A stretch of DNA of 64,000 nucleotides, taken from assembly GCF_002379585.1 (NCBI RefSeq), contig NZ_DFUE01000010.1:55899-119898 (forward strand). Direction: 5' to 3'. A program made the position numbers and the translations under genes. Position 1 is the first letter of the stretch. Each line of letters begins with the position of its first letter. Below the pieces are notes generated by a model. The model was not told where the DNA came from and did not search any database. It worked only from the letters and a program-made list of their open reading frames with translations. Shown piece after piece: positions 25,656-35,256 of the stretch. The stretch comes from Pseudomonas sp. UBA4194 (GTDB lineage Bacteria; Pseudomonadota; Gammaproteobacteria; Pseudomonadales; Pseudomonadaceae).

Positions 25656-26567
25656 ATGGACTTACCCCCTCGGCTGCGTGAGGGCGGCCTGATCGGGTTG
25701 ATTGCGCCGGCCGGGCCGGCCACGTTGGACGTGGCCGCGGCGACCGCCTGGGTCGAGGCGCGTGGCTATGGACTACGCATCTACCCCACGGTGCACATGA
25801 AGCAGGGCTATCTGGCCGGCAGCGACCAGGCCCGCCGACAAGACCTGCACGATGCCTTTGCCGACCCTGAAATCGACGCGATCTTCTGCGTGCGCGGCGG
25901 CTACGGTACGCCTCGCCTGCTGGATACGCTGGATTTCGATCTGCTGCGCCAGCACCCCAAGCCCTTCATTGGCTACAGCGATATTACGGCCCTGCACGTG
26001 GCCATTGCCCGTTACGCTGGCTTTCTCACCTTTCACGGTCCGTTGTTCAAATCCGACCTGCTCGAAGGCAAACAGGCGCCGACCGAAGGTGCGTTGTGGC
26101 AGATGCTGCGCGGCGAACGGGGCGAAGGGGACTGCCTCGAGCACCCGGCCGCTCACCCGCTGACCACCGTCTGTCATGGCGTCGCCGAAGGCCGTCTGAT
26201 GGGCGGCAACCTGGCCATCCTCTGCGCCACGCTCGGTACGCCCTGGGCCTTGAACGCCGAGGACATCATCCTGTTCATCGAGGATGTCAACGAACCGCTG
26301 TACCGGATCGACCGGCTGCTGACGCAACTGCGCCTGGCCGGCAAGTTGGCCCGGTTGCGCGCAGTGCTGGTGGGTGACTTTGCCGGCATCCGTGTCGAGC
26401 ACAGCCTGCCACTGCTGCACGAAACCTTTGCGCCGCTGGGCATACCGGTACTGGCCGGGTGGCGCAGTGGTCACTGCGACCCCAACCTGACCTTGCCGCT
26501 GGGTGCCCGCGTCAGTCTCGACGCCAGCACCCAGCAACTCAGGCTGCTGCAAGCGGTGGTGCGTTAG
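25656..26567 (+). CDS. LD-carboxypeptidase (S66 family, LdcA-like)
   Basis: 303 residues. S66 peptidases remove D-Ala from murein tetrapeptides during cell-wall recycling in the cytosol. The nucleophile Ser lies in FIGYSDITALH near residue 106, with the Glu of ILFIEDVNEPLYRIDRLL and the His of GWRSGHCDPNLTLPLGA completing the triad. ATG 25656 has GGTGGAGG upstream. Its TAG stop overlaps by two bases the TAA of the convergent giant toxin-like gene. Confidence 0.92.
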   Translation: MDLPPRLREGGLIGLIAPAGPATLDVAAATAWVEARGYGLRIYPTVHMKQGYLAGSDQARRQDLHDAFADPEIDAIFCVRGGYGTPRLLDTLDFDLLRQHPKPFIGYSDITALHVAIARYAGFLTFHGPLFKSDLLEGKQAPTEGALWQMLRGERGEGDCLEHPAAHPLTTVCHGVAEGRLMGGNLAILCATLGTPWALNAEDIILFIEDVNEPLYRIDRLLTQLRLAGKLARLRAVLVGDFAGIRVEHSLPLLHETFAPLGIPVLAGWRSGHCDPNLTLPLGARVSLDASTQQLRLLQAVVR

Positions 26568-29500
26568 CCACCGGTGGCCGCTGCGGTGGGTGGGAAGCGG
26601 CCACGGCCGAGCAAGCTGACGATCAATGCCAGGGAATCGGCATTGGCCAGGATGACACGGGCCCGTTTGTCAGCGTCGCTCTGAAACACGAGTCTGGCAT
26701 CGGCCAGGGTCTTGGCTCCGGTGATGGCAAGCACGGTCTTCTTCTGCCGCCCATCGCTGGTCTTGTAGTCCCTGAACACGCCTTTCTCCTCAGCGCGGAA
26801 CAGATAGGCCGACGGCGTCAGTACCGACAGCTCCGTCGCCCGCGCACGCTGCACCGCGCGCACGAACCCCTTGGACGTTCCCGACTGCTGGTCGATCAAG
26901 TCCAGAAACGGCACCGACGCCTCCACGTAAGCCAGGTCAACCGCATCGAGACGAGTATGGCAGAGCTCGTGGATCAGGGTCGCCGCCTGCTGATGCGTCA
27001 GCAACTGCGCCTGGGGGATGTGGGGCAAGGCGTGCATCTGCACTTCAGTGCGCAGCGTGAAGAACGCCTCGGTGAAGAAGATGCGTTTCTGCGGGTCGGA
27101 GGGGTAGGTGAAGGCCGTGGTGCGTTCATAGCCCAACAGGTTGTGACCGATGACATAGCGCGGCGAAGTGCGCGGGTCCAGGGAAGGCTTGAGCAGTTCG
27201 TCGAACAGGTCGATGCATTTGGTTCGCAGAGCGGCCAACAGCGGCGGTGTCGACGGGGTGCCCAGGATGTTCTGCAGCACGCCTTCCACGGCCGGCGCCA
27301 GGGGTGTGCTCGGCTGTGTCGTGTTGAGGTTGGCCAGGGTCTGGCGCAAATACCGGATGGCTTGACCGTGGGCCGTCTGGATCATGTAGTAGCGCCCGGC
27401 GAAGCGCCGACGGATCTGGGCCATGCCCGAGGCTTCGGTGACGAAATGAGTACGGGCATTGGCTTCGGTATCGCCTGAGTGGTAGGCGTAGCTGATCGCC
27501 GCGCCACCGCCCAGCAGACGGTTGGGCGGGCTGATCTGCCACTGGTCCTGGACCCGTTGGATCTGCGGGCCGCGCTCATCGTTGTGGTAGATCGTCCAGG
27601 CATCGTCCGCCTGGCGCACTTCGAACACCCGGCCTTGCACGGGCGCATAGTAGGCGCCGGTCTTGGCATCCTGATACAGGTGCTGGGCCGTGTCCTTGCG
27701 CAGGTCACTGAGCTGTACATCCTGGGCGACCATTTGCAGGAGTCGGTCCTGAAGGTTGGCCGGCAATGGTTCCGGGGCCCAGCCACTGGCGGAGGACGTC
27801 GCTGCGGGCACGCCGGGTTCGGGCGCCTGCAGCAGACCCTCACCCGCGAGCACTTCACTGTCGATGGGCAGGAGCTCGTCGGGTACTTCGGTGAGAGATT
27901 CACCGACGCCCGACTCGATCACGGCCGGGACCGCCGCCTCCGTCTCCTTGAACCCCCGCGGTTCGTCGCCATGGGGCGTGCTGCGGCCGCTGGCCAAGGT
28001 CGCCAGACCGGCTACGAACTCGGCCAATGCCTGGCCCCAGCTGCTGTGCGACGCCGCCTTGGCGGCATCCTCGAACAAGGTTTCCGCCTGCCACGTGTCC
28101 ACCAGCATGCTGAGTTTGAGGGGTAGAAACTGAGCCCCTTGTTCCAGCCCCAGGCTCATGAGCTGGCAGAAGGCTTTCCAATCGGCCTCGGCCGTGGTCA
28201 CGGTGCGTGCTTCGGCCAGGTGCGTGAGCAACCTCAGGTTGTCGCCGAACAGGTGGTGCAGCGCGTTGCCAGGGGCCTGGTCGCGCACCAGCGTGGCGGG
28301 GGCGGGCTCTGGATTCACGTCGAACATGTCCTCGGTGTACCACAGCAGGTGGGGGTGCAGCAGGCCGTTATGGTTGTAGCGATCTTTCACGTCACGGGGC
28401 ACCCGCTCGACGATCAACCGCTGCAGTGCCGGGTCTTTCTGCAGATGAGCAAGCAACGCGGCTTCGCTCTTGTGCTCGGTCAGCGACGCAGAGGTGTCAT
28501 AGGCCACGAACAACAGCACCGGCCCGGCCTTGCGGTCGTCCGGGCCGATGATGTGCATGCCCAGCACCGGGTCCGGCTCGAGCTTGGGGTCGGCGCGCAG
28601 CTTGAGCTGACAGATGCCGATGGCCTGACCCTCGACGGCGGGGCGCGCCAAGGCATCCGGCATTTGCATCAGCGCGTTGACATAGGCCACCGCCGTGTCG
28701 CTGAAGTTGTTCATCAGCCGTTGCTGCAAGGCGTCCACCTGCATCTGCACGCTGAAGCTTTCACAGAACAGGGTGCGGCGTCTGGCGTAATCCTTGCCGG
28801 CAGGGTTGAAGGCAACGGCCAGCAAGCTGCGGTATTGGCCGGCTACGTCGAGCTGATGGATGATGGCGCGCACCGCTTCGGCGGTCGGTGGCTCCACGCC
28901 TGGGGGCGCATCGCGCAGGCTGACCTTGAGGGTGGCCGATTGCAGGGTGACCATGTGGTCGAGTGCAGCATGGGTCAGGGTGCGGGTTTCGACGAAGCTG
29001 GCGGCGGCTATGGAGGAAGGCACCATGCCCACTCCGCCCGGGCTTACCACGTAGCGGGTCAGGGTCAGGATGATCTTGTCAGGATCGTTCGGGCCGTCCG
29101 GGTAGTCAGCCATCAATTTCGAACTGAGCAGTGACCGCGAGAAGTCGTACAGGCCGGAGATATCGAACAGGTAGTCGTTCTGCGGTCCGGTCACGGCCAC
29201 GCAGCGCTGCAACAGCAGGGTCAACTTGTCCAGCTGCGCGCCGCTGGCCTCACGCAGCCATGCGGGTAGCCGGTCGGTGAATTCGAGGGTCTGGGCGTTC
29301 AACTGCGCACGGTCCAGCAGCGGCAGCAGCAGATCGACCCGCGCTTCAGTGTCCAGATAGCGCTGATACAGCTCATGGGGAAAGCCGGACTGCGCCACCG
29401 CATCGCGGCTGAAGCCGATCACCGCTCGACGCCGCTCGGCTTCGCGCTGGCACTGTTCTGCGATGAAGTCGCCGGTAACCGCGGCCAGGTACAGGCTGCC

Positions 29501-31804
29501 GGTTGCCCCCGGAGTGTCCAGGCGCAGCCGTGCCGCCATGCGCTGGCGTGGCGCGAGCAGGCTGAGCCAGGTTTCGCGCTCCTGTTCATTGCTGATCGAG
29601 CGGCTGAAACCGGTGCGCAGCGTGTCCAGCAGAGTGAACACAAAAAAGCTCTCGTAACAGACCCAGACCAGCACCTTGCCGTCGCGCTGGTCATGCTGGT
29701 GCAAGGCGAGACAATTGCTCAGCCGCACAGGTTTGCCGGTGTCCACTTCCAGAGACATCCCATGGATGTCGGCCGTTTCGCCGGGCAGGCCGGCGCGCAG
29801 AGCGGCGCTGGGGTAGTCCAGGGCATTGAGCAGCAATTTGAGCAAGTCGGCGTTGGTCTCGCCGGCGTAGACCTCCAAGGCGTGCTCGACGCGCAGAGAC
29901 GCTTCGCGCAGGGCGCGCATTTCCCTGGGGAAGTGCACGCTGCCCTTGGCCAACCGTACCCAGTCGCGGCAGCGGTCTTCCATCTGCCCGGTATAGAACT
30001 TGGCAAAGTCCTCCAGGTGATCGGTGATCAGGCGGTTGACCCAGGCGATGCTGGGCCAGGCCAGCACGTTGCCATCGCGGTCCAGCAGTTGGTCGTGCTG
30101 GCGCAAGGGCTCGACGCTCCAGGTGGAACACCGATCGATGAACCAGTCGGTCAGGCGGATGGCCGGGTCTGGGGTGCCATTGGCATGCTTGAGGTAGATA
30201 TCGCCGGGTTGCAGCTGGCCTTCGCAAAGCACGGCCATGACCGGCGCCAGGCGTCTACGTACACAGCCGGCGACGGTAGGCTGGCTGGCATGCAGGGCGT
30301 ACAGACGCTGCATCAGGGCGCCGACCTGGACTCGCCACGCCGCGGGCTGGGTCGCGCGGCTGGGGGCCACCGGCAGACCTTGCGGCAACGCCCGTTCGCC
30401 TCGCTCCAGCCAACGACCGTGGCCGTCGAGGGCGTGCAGGCGTGGGTCGAGCAGACCCCGCAGGTCCAGCGCGTCGTCAACCTCGGCCAGCAGGGTGCTG
30501 ACCTGAGGCCCATGGTCGCCGAGCCTGTAGGTGAGGTTATCCAGTTGGACCTTGATCAGCGTATCGGCCAGTGCCAGAAACGGTCCATCCAGCGCCTGGT
30601 ATTGTTCGACATGGACCGTGTCGAAGGTTTGCACGCTGGCCCAGTTGCTCAGGGATACGTGTTCGGGGCGCTCGGCACCGCGGGTCAGGTCGTGAACGAA
30701 TTTTTCCAGAACTGCCCAGGTGTGCAGAGGCATCAGGCCAGAGGCGGGGGTGAAAAGGAACATCAGCGGGCTGGTCGCGGCCTTGCTGCGCAACAGCAGC
30801 ATGCCGGCCAGGGGCACGCCGGTCAGCAGGCTGCCGCTGTCCTTGCAACCCAGGGTAAAGGCGCTCATCTGTGCGCCGGGCTTCTCGGACAGCAGGCTGG
30901 CAAGGGCTTGTGCCTGGGCTGGCTCCAGGCTGCCGTCCTCCAGGCCTTTGAGAACCGCCCGGGCGAAGCCGTCGGCCATGTGCAAGGCGATCTGCTGGCG
31001 GCGATTGAAGCCGCCGGTTCCGGCGTGCTCCAGCCAGTGCGCGGTCAGCGCCTTGGCCATGGCGGTCTTGGCCGTCGTACCGACGGCCGCCAAAGCCTGT
31101 TCATAGCGTTTGACGTCTGTGGCGTCAGCCGGCGTGCCGTTCAGCGCAAGATAACGCCGCGCCTGGGTAGCCCCCTGTGACTGTCCGGCCAGGTCCTCGA
31201 GGCAGGCTTCGATCAGGCTTTGTACGCGTTCTACCGTGCTGTCGCTGGTATTGATGATATGCAGTTGATGAGCCTTGAGTTGGGCCACCGTGCTTGCCGG
31301 GAACGCCTTGAGCAGTTCGCCGGCGAGCAGGGTCTCGACACGGTCCGCCAACCGCGGCAGCTTGGCAAGCTCAAGGTTGAGCTGACTCAGGGCTTCGGTC
31401 TGTTGATCGACCAAGGCCTGCGACCAGTGGCCGAACAGCTCCCCCTCCAGGGCCGTCCAGGTGGTACTGCGCCTGGGCAGGGAGAACTGGGTGCCGAGCT
31501 GTTCAGCATGGGTTTTCAGGGCGGCAAAATTGTCGAAGCGGCGGATGCCCTGCAAGGGGCAGCACAGGTACGCGGTCGGACGCGTGCTGTCGGTGTGGGT
31601 GATCGCCAGGCTGCTCAGGCCGGGCAGCAAAGCGTTGCTGTGCACATGAATCAGCAGGTTGGAGGGTATCTCGCGTTGCGCCACGATGGCACTGAGCAGC
31701 AGGTTTTCTGCCTCGCTCAGACGATGGTCTTCGGCGGCCTGGGTAATCTGGGTGGTAAAGCGGCGGATCAGCCGCGTGGCGGCAAAGTAGGGGGTATGGG
31801 ACAT
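26564..31804 (-). CDS. Giant dermonecrotic-toxin-family (DUF6543-like) protein with C-terminal HExxH domain
   Basis: 1746 residues in one uninterrupted frame. There is no signal peptide or clear membrane helix. The middle region around residues 985-1140 (VTLQSATLKV...RDAPPGVEPPTAEAV...) is the type of sequence I associate with Pseudomonas 'dermonecrotic toxin' DUF6543 proteins. The block near residue 1430, with AWTIYHNDERGPQIQRV, also recurs in such proteins. The C-terminal part (~1540-1746) contains IHELCHTRLDA with an HExxH zinc motif at 1612-1616 and acidic residues downstream, suggesting a metalloprotease-like effector. It is flanked by conserved core genes on both sides. No secretion system, chaperone or immunity gene is adjacent. 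Activity is inferred. Confidence 0.75.
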   Translation of the reverse strand: MSHTPYFAATRLIRRFTTQITQAAEDHRLSEAENLLLSAIVAQREIPSNLLIHVHSNALLPGLSSLAITHTDSTRPTAYLCCPLQGIRRFDNFAALKTHAEQLGTQFSLPRRSTTWTALEGELFGHWSQALVDQQTEALSQLNLELAKLPRLADRVETLLAGELLKAFPASTVAQLKAHQLHIINTSDSTVERVQSLIEACLEDLAGQSQGATQARRYLALNGTPADATDVKRYEQALAAVGTTAKTAMAKALTAHWLEHAGTGGFNRRQQIALHMADGFARAVLKGLEDGSLEPAQAQALASLLSEKPGAQMSAFTLGCKDSGSLLTGVPLAGMLLLRSKAATSPLMFLFTPASGLMPLHTWAVLEKFVHDLTRGAERPEHVSLSNWASVQTFDTVHVEQYQALDGPFLALADTLIKVQLDNLTYRLGDHGPQVSTLLAEVDDALDLRGLLDPRLHALDGHGRWLERGERALPQGLPVAPSRATQPAAWRVQVGALMQRLYALHASQPTVAGCVRRRLAPVMAVLCEGQLQPGDIYLKHANGTPDPAIRLTDWFIDRCSTWSVEPLRQHDQLLDRDGNVLAWPSIAWVNRLITDHLEDFAKFYTGQMEDRCRDWVRLAKGSVHFPREMRALREASLRVEHALEVYAGETNADLLKLLLNALDYPSAALRAGLPGETADIHGMSLEVDTGKPVRLSNCLALHQHDQRDGKVLVWVCYESFFVFTLLDTLRTGFSRSISNEQERETWLSLLAPRQRMAARLRLDTPGATGSLYLAAVTGDFIAEQCQREAERRRAVIGFSRDAVAQSGFPHELYQRYLDTEARVDLLLPLLDRAQLNAQTLEFTDRLPAWLREASGAQLDKLTLLLQRCVAVTGPQNDYLFDISGLYDFSRSLLSSKLMADYPDGPNDPDKIILTLTRYVVSPGGVGMVPSSIAAASFVETRTLTHAALDHMVTLQSATLKVSLRDAPPGVEPPTAEAVRAIIHQLDVAGQYRSLLAVAFNPAGKDYARRRTLFCESFSVQMQVDALQQRLMNNFSDTAVAYVNALMQMPDALARPAVEGQAIGICQLKLRADPKLEPDPVLGMHIIGPDDRKAGPVLLFVAYDTSASLTEHKSEAALLAHLQKDPALQRLIVERVPRDVKDRYNHNGLLHPHLLWYTEDMFDVNPEPAPATLVRDQAPGNALHHLFGDNLRLLTHLAEARTVTTAEADWKAFCQLMSLGLEQGAQFLPLKLSMLVDTWQAETLFEDAAKAASHSSWGQALAEFVAGLATLASGRSTPHGDEPRGFKETEAAVPAVIESGVGESLTEVPDELLPIDSEVLAGEGLLQAPEPGVPAATSSASGWAPEPLPANLQDRLLQMVAQDVQLSDLRKDTAQHLYQDAKTGAYYAPVQGRVFEVRQADDAWTIYHNDERGPQIQRVQDQWQISPPNRLLGGGAAISYAYHSGDTEANARTHFVTEASGMAQIRRRFAGRYYMIQTAHGQAIRYLRQTLANLNTTQPSTPLAPAVEGVLQNILGTPSTPPLLAALRTKCIDLFDELLKPSLDPRTSPRYVIGHNLLGYERTTAFTYPSDPQKRIFFTEAFFTLRTEVQMHALPHIPQAQLLTHQQAATLIHELCHTRLDAVDLAYVEASVPFLDLIDQQSGTSKGFVRAVQRARATELSVLTPSAYLFRAEEKGVFRDYKTSDGRQKKTVLAITGAKTLADARLVFQSDADKRARVILANADSLALIVSLLGRGRFPPTAAATGG

Positions 31805-31907
31805 GCCTGCATCTCGACAAGGGCGGCGGGCGAACGGCCTGCCACCAACGTCCAGAGCATTGCCGAGCCGGCGGGCTCGGCGGTGCTACATAGATGTACG
31901 CCACGCC

Positions 31908-33224
31908 TCAGCGGGCGCGCAAGCTCTCCAGCAGCTTGTGGGTAGGATAGCCATCGGCCGGCCAGCCAAGCGCCTGCTGGGCGCTGCGGATCGCCTTGCG
32001 GGTATTGGCGCCGATGATGCCGTCGGGTGTACCGGCGTCATGATTATTGGCGCTGAGCAGGCTTTGCAACTCGATACGCTCGGTGCGGGTCAGCGGCAGG
32101 TCATCCTTGGGCCAGGAGCCCTGGATATAGCCCCCACCCTGGAAGCGCTGGGACAGCAGGCTGACACCCAGGGCGTAGGAAGAAGAATTGTTGTACTTGA
32201 GGATGGCGCGGAAGTTGTCGAACACCAGGAACGCCGGGCCACGGTAGCCGGCAGGCAGCAGCAGGGCGGCCATGGCGTTCTCGCTGCCGGCCGGCACGGT
32301 GCTGCCAGCCGGTACGCTGACACCCAGGCGCTGCCACTCGCTCACCGGCTTGCGGCTGCTGCCGTCGGCCAGGGCGTAGTCGAAGGTCGACTCCAGGCGC
32401 ACTTCCAGGCCCCAGGGCTGACCGTGTTGCCAGCCCGAGCTTTGCAGGTAATTGGCGGTGGAGGCCAGGGCGTCGGCGGCACTGTTCCAGATGTCGCGGC
32501 GGCCATCGCCGTCGAAGTCCACGGCGTGGGAATTGTAAGTGGTAGGGATGAACTGGGTCTGCCCCATGGCGCCGGCCCAGGAGCCGATCATGGCCTCGGG
32601 CTGGATATCGCCGTTCTGCAGGATCTGCAGCGCGGCCAGCAGCTGGCTCTGGGCGAAGTCCGGCCGACGACCTTCATAGGCCAGGGTCGCCAGAGAGCGG
32701 ATGACCGATTTGTCGCCCTGGATCTGGCCGAAGCTGCTTTCCATGCCCCATACCGCTACCAGCACCTGGGGTTCGACGCCATAGCGCTGCTCAATGGCCC
32801 GCAGCACGTCGCCGTACTGGTTGAGCATGGCCTGGCCACGGCGCACGCGGGTCGGCGAGATGGCACCCTCGAGGTATTCCCACACCGGCCGAGTGAACTC
32901 CGGCTGGCTGCGGTCGGCCTTGATCACGCTCATGTCCGGTGTGACGCCGGCGAAGGCACGGTCGAACAGCTCGGCACGCACGCCGGAGCGCAGCGCCTGC
33001 TGGCGAAAGCTGGCCTGCCATTCGCTGAACGATTGCGTAGGTAACACCGGCGTGTCGACGCTGGCCGGTGCCGCGGCGATGGGCACCGGCAGCGCCGGCT
33101 TGGTCACCGGCAAGGGCAGCGTATCGGCAACGGTGGGTTTTTCCGCGCAGGCGACCAGCAGGGCGAGGCACGTGGTAACGGCGATCTGGCGCAGTGGCCA
33201 GCGTGGGGTACGACTAGAAGACAT
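31908..33224 (-). CDS. MltB-family lytic transglycosylase with peptidoglycan-binding domain (SltB3-like)
   Basis: 438 residues. The signal peptide ends in the lipobox LALLVACAEK, predicting a lipoprotein. The family 3 transglycosylase domain has its catalytic Glu in VWGMESSFGQIQGDKS near residue 162 and the GAMGQTQFIPTTYNSHAVDFDGDG core. A peptidoglycan-binding-1 domain occupies the last ~65 residues (RTERIELQSLL...GIIGANTRKAI). Position before holA-lptE-leuS matches P. aeruginosa SltB3 as I recall. The giant toxin-like gene lies 104 bases downstream on the same strand. Confidence 0.92.
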   Translation of the reverse strand: MSSSRTPRWPLRQIAVTTCLALLVACAEKPTVADTLPLPVTKPALPVPIAAAPASVDTPVLPTQSFSEWQASFRQQALRSGVRAELFDRAFAGVTPDMSVIKADRSQPEFTRPVWEYLEGAISPTRVRRGQAMLNQYGDVLRAIEQRYGVEPQVLVAVWGMESSFGQIQGDKSVIRSLATLAYEGRRPDFAQSQLLAALQILQNGDIQPEAMIGSWAGAMGQTQFIPTTYNSHAVDFDGDGRRDIWNSAADALASTANYLQSSGWQHGQPWGLEVRLESTFDYALADGSSRKPVSEWQRLGVSVPAGSTVPAGSENAMAALLLPAGYRGPAFLVFDNFRAILKYNNSSSYALGVSLLSQRFQGGGYIQGSWPKDDLPLTRTERIELQSLLSANNHDAGTPDGIIGANTRKAIRSAQQALGWPADGYPTHKLLESLRAR

Positions 33225-33279
33225 TCACGAGGTCCAGATCTTTCAGGGCAGACGCTGACCTTATCATGCCCGCCCGCAT

Positions 33280-33484
33280 GTAGCAGCGGCTTCAGCCGCG
33301 TCAGCCGTCACCGCGGTGCGTCCGGTGTGCAGGCGGGACGGTTGATGTTGGATGGTTGACGCGGCTTACGCCGCTGCTACGTTGATCGGCGTGTAGCAGC
33401 GGCGTAAGCCGCGTCAACGGTCACCGCGGTGCGTCCAGGGTGCTGGGGGAGGTTGACGTTTGACGCGGCTTACGCCGCTGCTAC
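33280..33484. repeat. Two tandem REP pairs, family A, 113-bp period
   Basis: Arms at 33280-33302 and 33358-33380 form the first inverted pair; 33393-33415 and 33462-33484 form the second. The spacers share CGGTCACCGCGGTGCGTCC-like sequence, so the whole pair has been duplicated head to tail. The last arm ends one base before the holA stop codon. No gene lies between 33225 and 33485. Confidence 0.88.
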
Positions 33485-33485
33485 G

Positions 33486-34523
33486 TTAATCGGGGGGGAG
33501 GGGGAGGCGTTGGCCGGCCATCAGCAATGACAGACGTGACAAGCCTACCCACACCGACCCAGGCGCCTGGCCCTTGATCTGCGCATCGATGCGCTGAGCA
33601 TCTTGTAACAATTGCGCCCACCGCAGGGCCGAGTGCCGTTGCAGTGCCTTGCTCATCAGCGGCTTGCGTTTGTCCCACACCGGTGGGCGCGCCTGACTGA
33701 AGGCTTTATCCAAGGGCACTCCCTGGCTGTACTGCTGCGCCAGGCTGGCCAGCAGGCGCAGTTCACGGGCCAGCGCCCAGAGGATGACCGGCGGCTCCAC
33801 ACCCTCGCCGCGCAGCCCTTCAAGCATGCGCAGCGCATGGGCAGCCTCGCCGTTGAGGATGGCATCCACCAGGCCGAAGACATCGAAACGGGCGCTGTCG
33901 GCCACCGCCGACTGCACCGTTTCCAAGGTCACCTGATTATTCTCGGCCAGCAGCTTGAGCTTCTCGATCTCCTGGGCGGCAGCCAGCAGGTTGCCTTCGA
34001 CCCGCGCGGCGATCAGCTCGACGGCATCGGGCTGCGCAGCCAGGCCCGCCTGCGCCAGGCGCTGGCGGATCCATTGCGGCAACTGTGCCGCGTCCACGGG
34101 CCAGATTTGCACGAACTGCGTGTGCGCACCCTCGACCAGGGCTTTGCCCCATTTGGTTTTCTGCGCACTGCCATCGAGTTTGGGCAGACTGATCAACAGC
34201 AAGGTGTCCTCGGCAGGACGCGAGCAGTACTCGATCAGCGCCGCCGCACCCTTGTCGCCGGGCTTGCCCGATGGCAGACGCAGCTCCAGCAGGCGGCGTT
34301 CGGCAAACAGCGACAAACTGGCCCCGGCCTGCAGCAAGGTGCCCCAGTCAAAGCTGTTGTCGGCGCTGAACACCTGACGCTCATCGAAACCTTGCTGGCG
34401 GGCAGCGGCACGCACCGCGTCGGCGGCTTCCTGACACAGCAACGGGTCGTCACCGCTGATCACGTAGACAGGGGCGAGCGCGCCTTGCAGGTGTTTGCCG
34501 AGTTGGGCAGGGTTGAGCTTCAT
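33486..34523 (-). CDS. holA: DNA polymerase III subunit delta
   Basis: 345 residues, standard for the clamp-loader delta subunit that opens the beta clamp. MKLNPAQLGKHLQGALAPVYVISGDDPLLCQEA opens the ATPase-like domain I, and the C-terminal collar region follows. It lies downstream of leuS and lptE on the minus strand, the classical order, but an intrinsic terminator sits in the 54-base gap to lptE. The stop codon is next to a REP arm, and the last residues LPLPPD are probably variable. Confidence 0.95.
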   Translation of the reverse strand: MKLNPAQLGKHLQGALAPVYVISGDDPLLCQEAADAVRAAARQQGFDERQVFSADNSFDWGTLLQAGASLSLFAERRLLELRLPSGKPGDKGAAALIEYCSRPAEDTLLLISLPKLDGSAQKTKWGKALVEGAHTQFVQIWPVDAAQLPQWIRQRLAQAGLAAQPDAVELIAARVEGNLLAAAQEIEKLKLLAENNQVTLETVQSAVADSARFDVFGLVDAILNGEAAHALRMLEGLRGEGVEPPVILWALARELRLLASLAQQYSQGVPLDKAFSQARPPVWDKRKPLMSKALQRHSALRWAQLLQDAQRIDAQIKGQAPGSVWVGLSRLSLLMAGQRLPLPPD

Positions 34524-34548
34524 GGTTGTATCGACCTAGGTGAATCGA

Positions 34549-34570
34549 AAAGGGCGCCGAAGCGCCCTTT
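34549..34570 (-). terminator. Intrinsic terminator with UUCG loop between lptE and holA
   Basis: On the minus strand a 9-bp stem, AAAGGGCGC/GCGCCCTTT, encloses a TTCG tetraloop closed by C-G and is followed by T residues. It starts seven bases after the lptE stop. It should reduce leuS-lptE transcription into holA. Confidence 0.8.
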
Positions 34571-34577
34571 GTCTCCC

Positions 34578-35183
34578 TTACTGGTTCGGGATCTGGATCG
34601 GTGACTGCCGAGGGGTCGAATCCATCACGCGCTGGGCTTCGGCGGCGGCATCGGCCTCGGCCTTGGCGCGAGCGTTGGCGGCCACTTGCAGTTTGTCCAG
34701 TTCGGCAGGGGTGATCTGCTGCAGGCGCAGCATCATGCGCTGAACCAGTTCGTTGCGCATCTCGCGGCGCACCTGTGCGGCTTCCTGGTCGGACCCGGTC
34801 AGGTTGTTGGCGTCGTGCACGTAGACCTTCTGCACTTCGATCTTGTCGTTGAGCAGGCTGAGGTTGTTCTGCCCACGGATCTCGTACTGCAGGGCATTGG
34901 TCAGCTCGTATTCGGCCGAACGTGCCGAGCCACTGTAGCTGGCGGTGCGCTGACTGGCGCGCTCATCGACCAGGTCCAGGGTATAGGGAGCGCCGCTGCC
35001 CAGGCGCACGCCGCTGTTCTCCAGCGAGCCGCGCAGCTGTTTGACCGTTGCGCCGTAGGCATCGCGGGCGGTGAGATTGAGCTCCTTGATGGCGAGTTCG
35101 TTGGTGCCGGTGCCGCGAAGCTGGAAACCGCAGGCGCTCAGCAGGACAGCCAGGCCCATAACCAGCAGATTGCGTTTGATCAT
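34578..35183 (-). CDS. lptE: LPS-assembly lipoprotein LptE
   Basis: 201 residues. Lipobox LLSACGFQLRG at about residue 16 marks an outer-membrane lipoprotein. LptE plugs the LptD barrel and helps deliver lipopolysaccharide to the cell surface. RLGSGAPYTLDLVDERASQRTASY and the following strands fit the RlpB/LptE fold. The C-terminal third is Ala/Gln/Asp-rich and of low conservation. ATG 35183. It lies 73 bases after leuS in the conserved leuS-lptE-holA order. Confidence 0.94.
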   Translation of the reverse strand: MIKRNLLVMGLAVLLSACGFQLRGTGTNELAIKELNLTARDAYGATVKQLRGSLENSGVRLGSGAPYTLDLVDERASQRTASYSGSARSAEYELTNALQYEIRGQNNLSLLNDKIEVQKVYVHDANNLTGSDQEAAQVRREMRNELVQRMMLRLQQITPAELDKLQVAANARAKAEADAAAEAQRVMDSTPRQSPIQIPNQ

Positions 35184-35256
35184 CTTGTTGCTCCCTTGAA
35201 CCTTGTTGGCTGACGCTTTGTTGTGGGCGCCCGACCTGTGGCCGGGCGCGGGCCGA

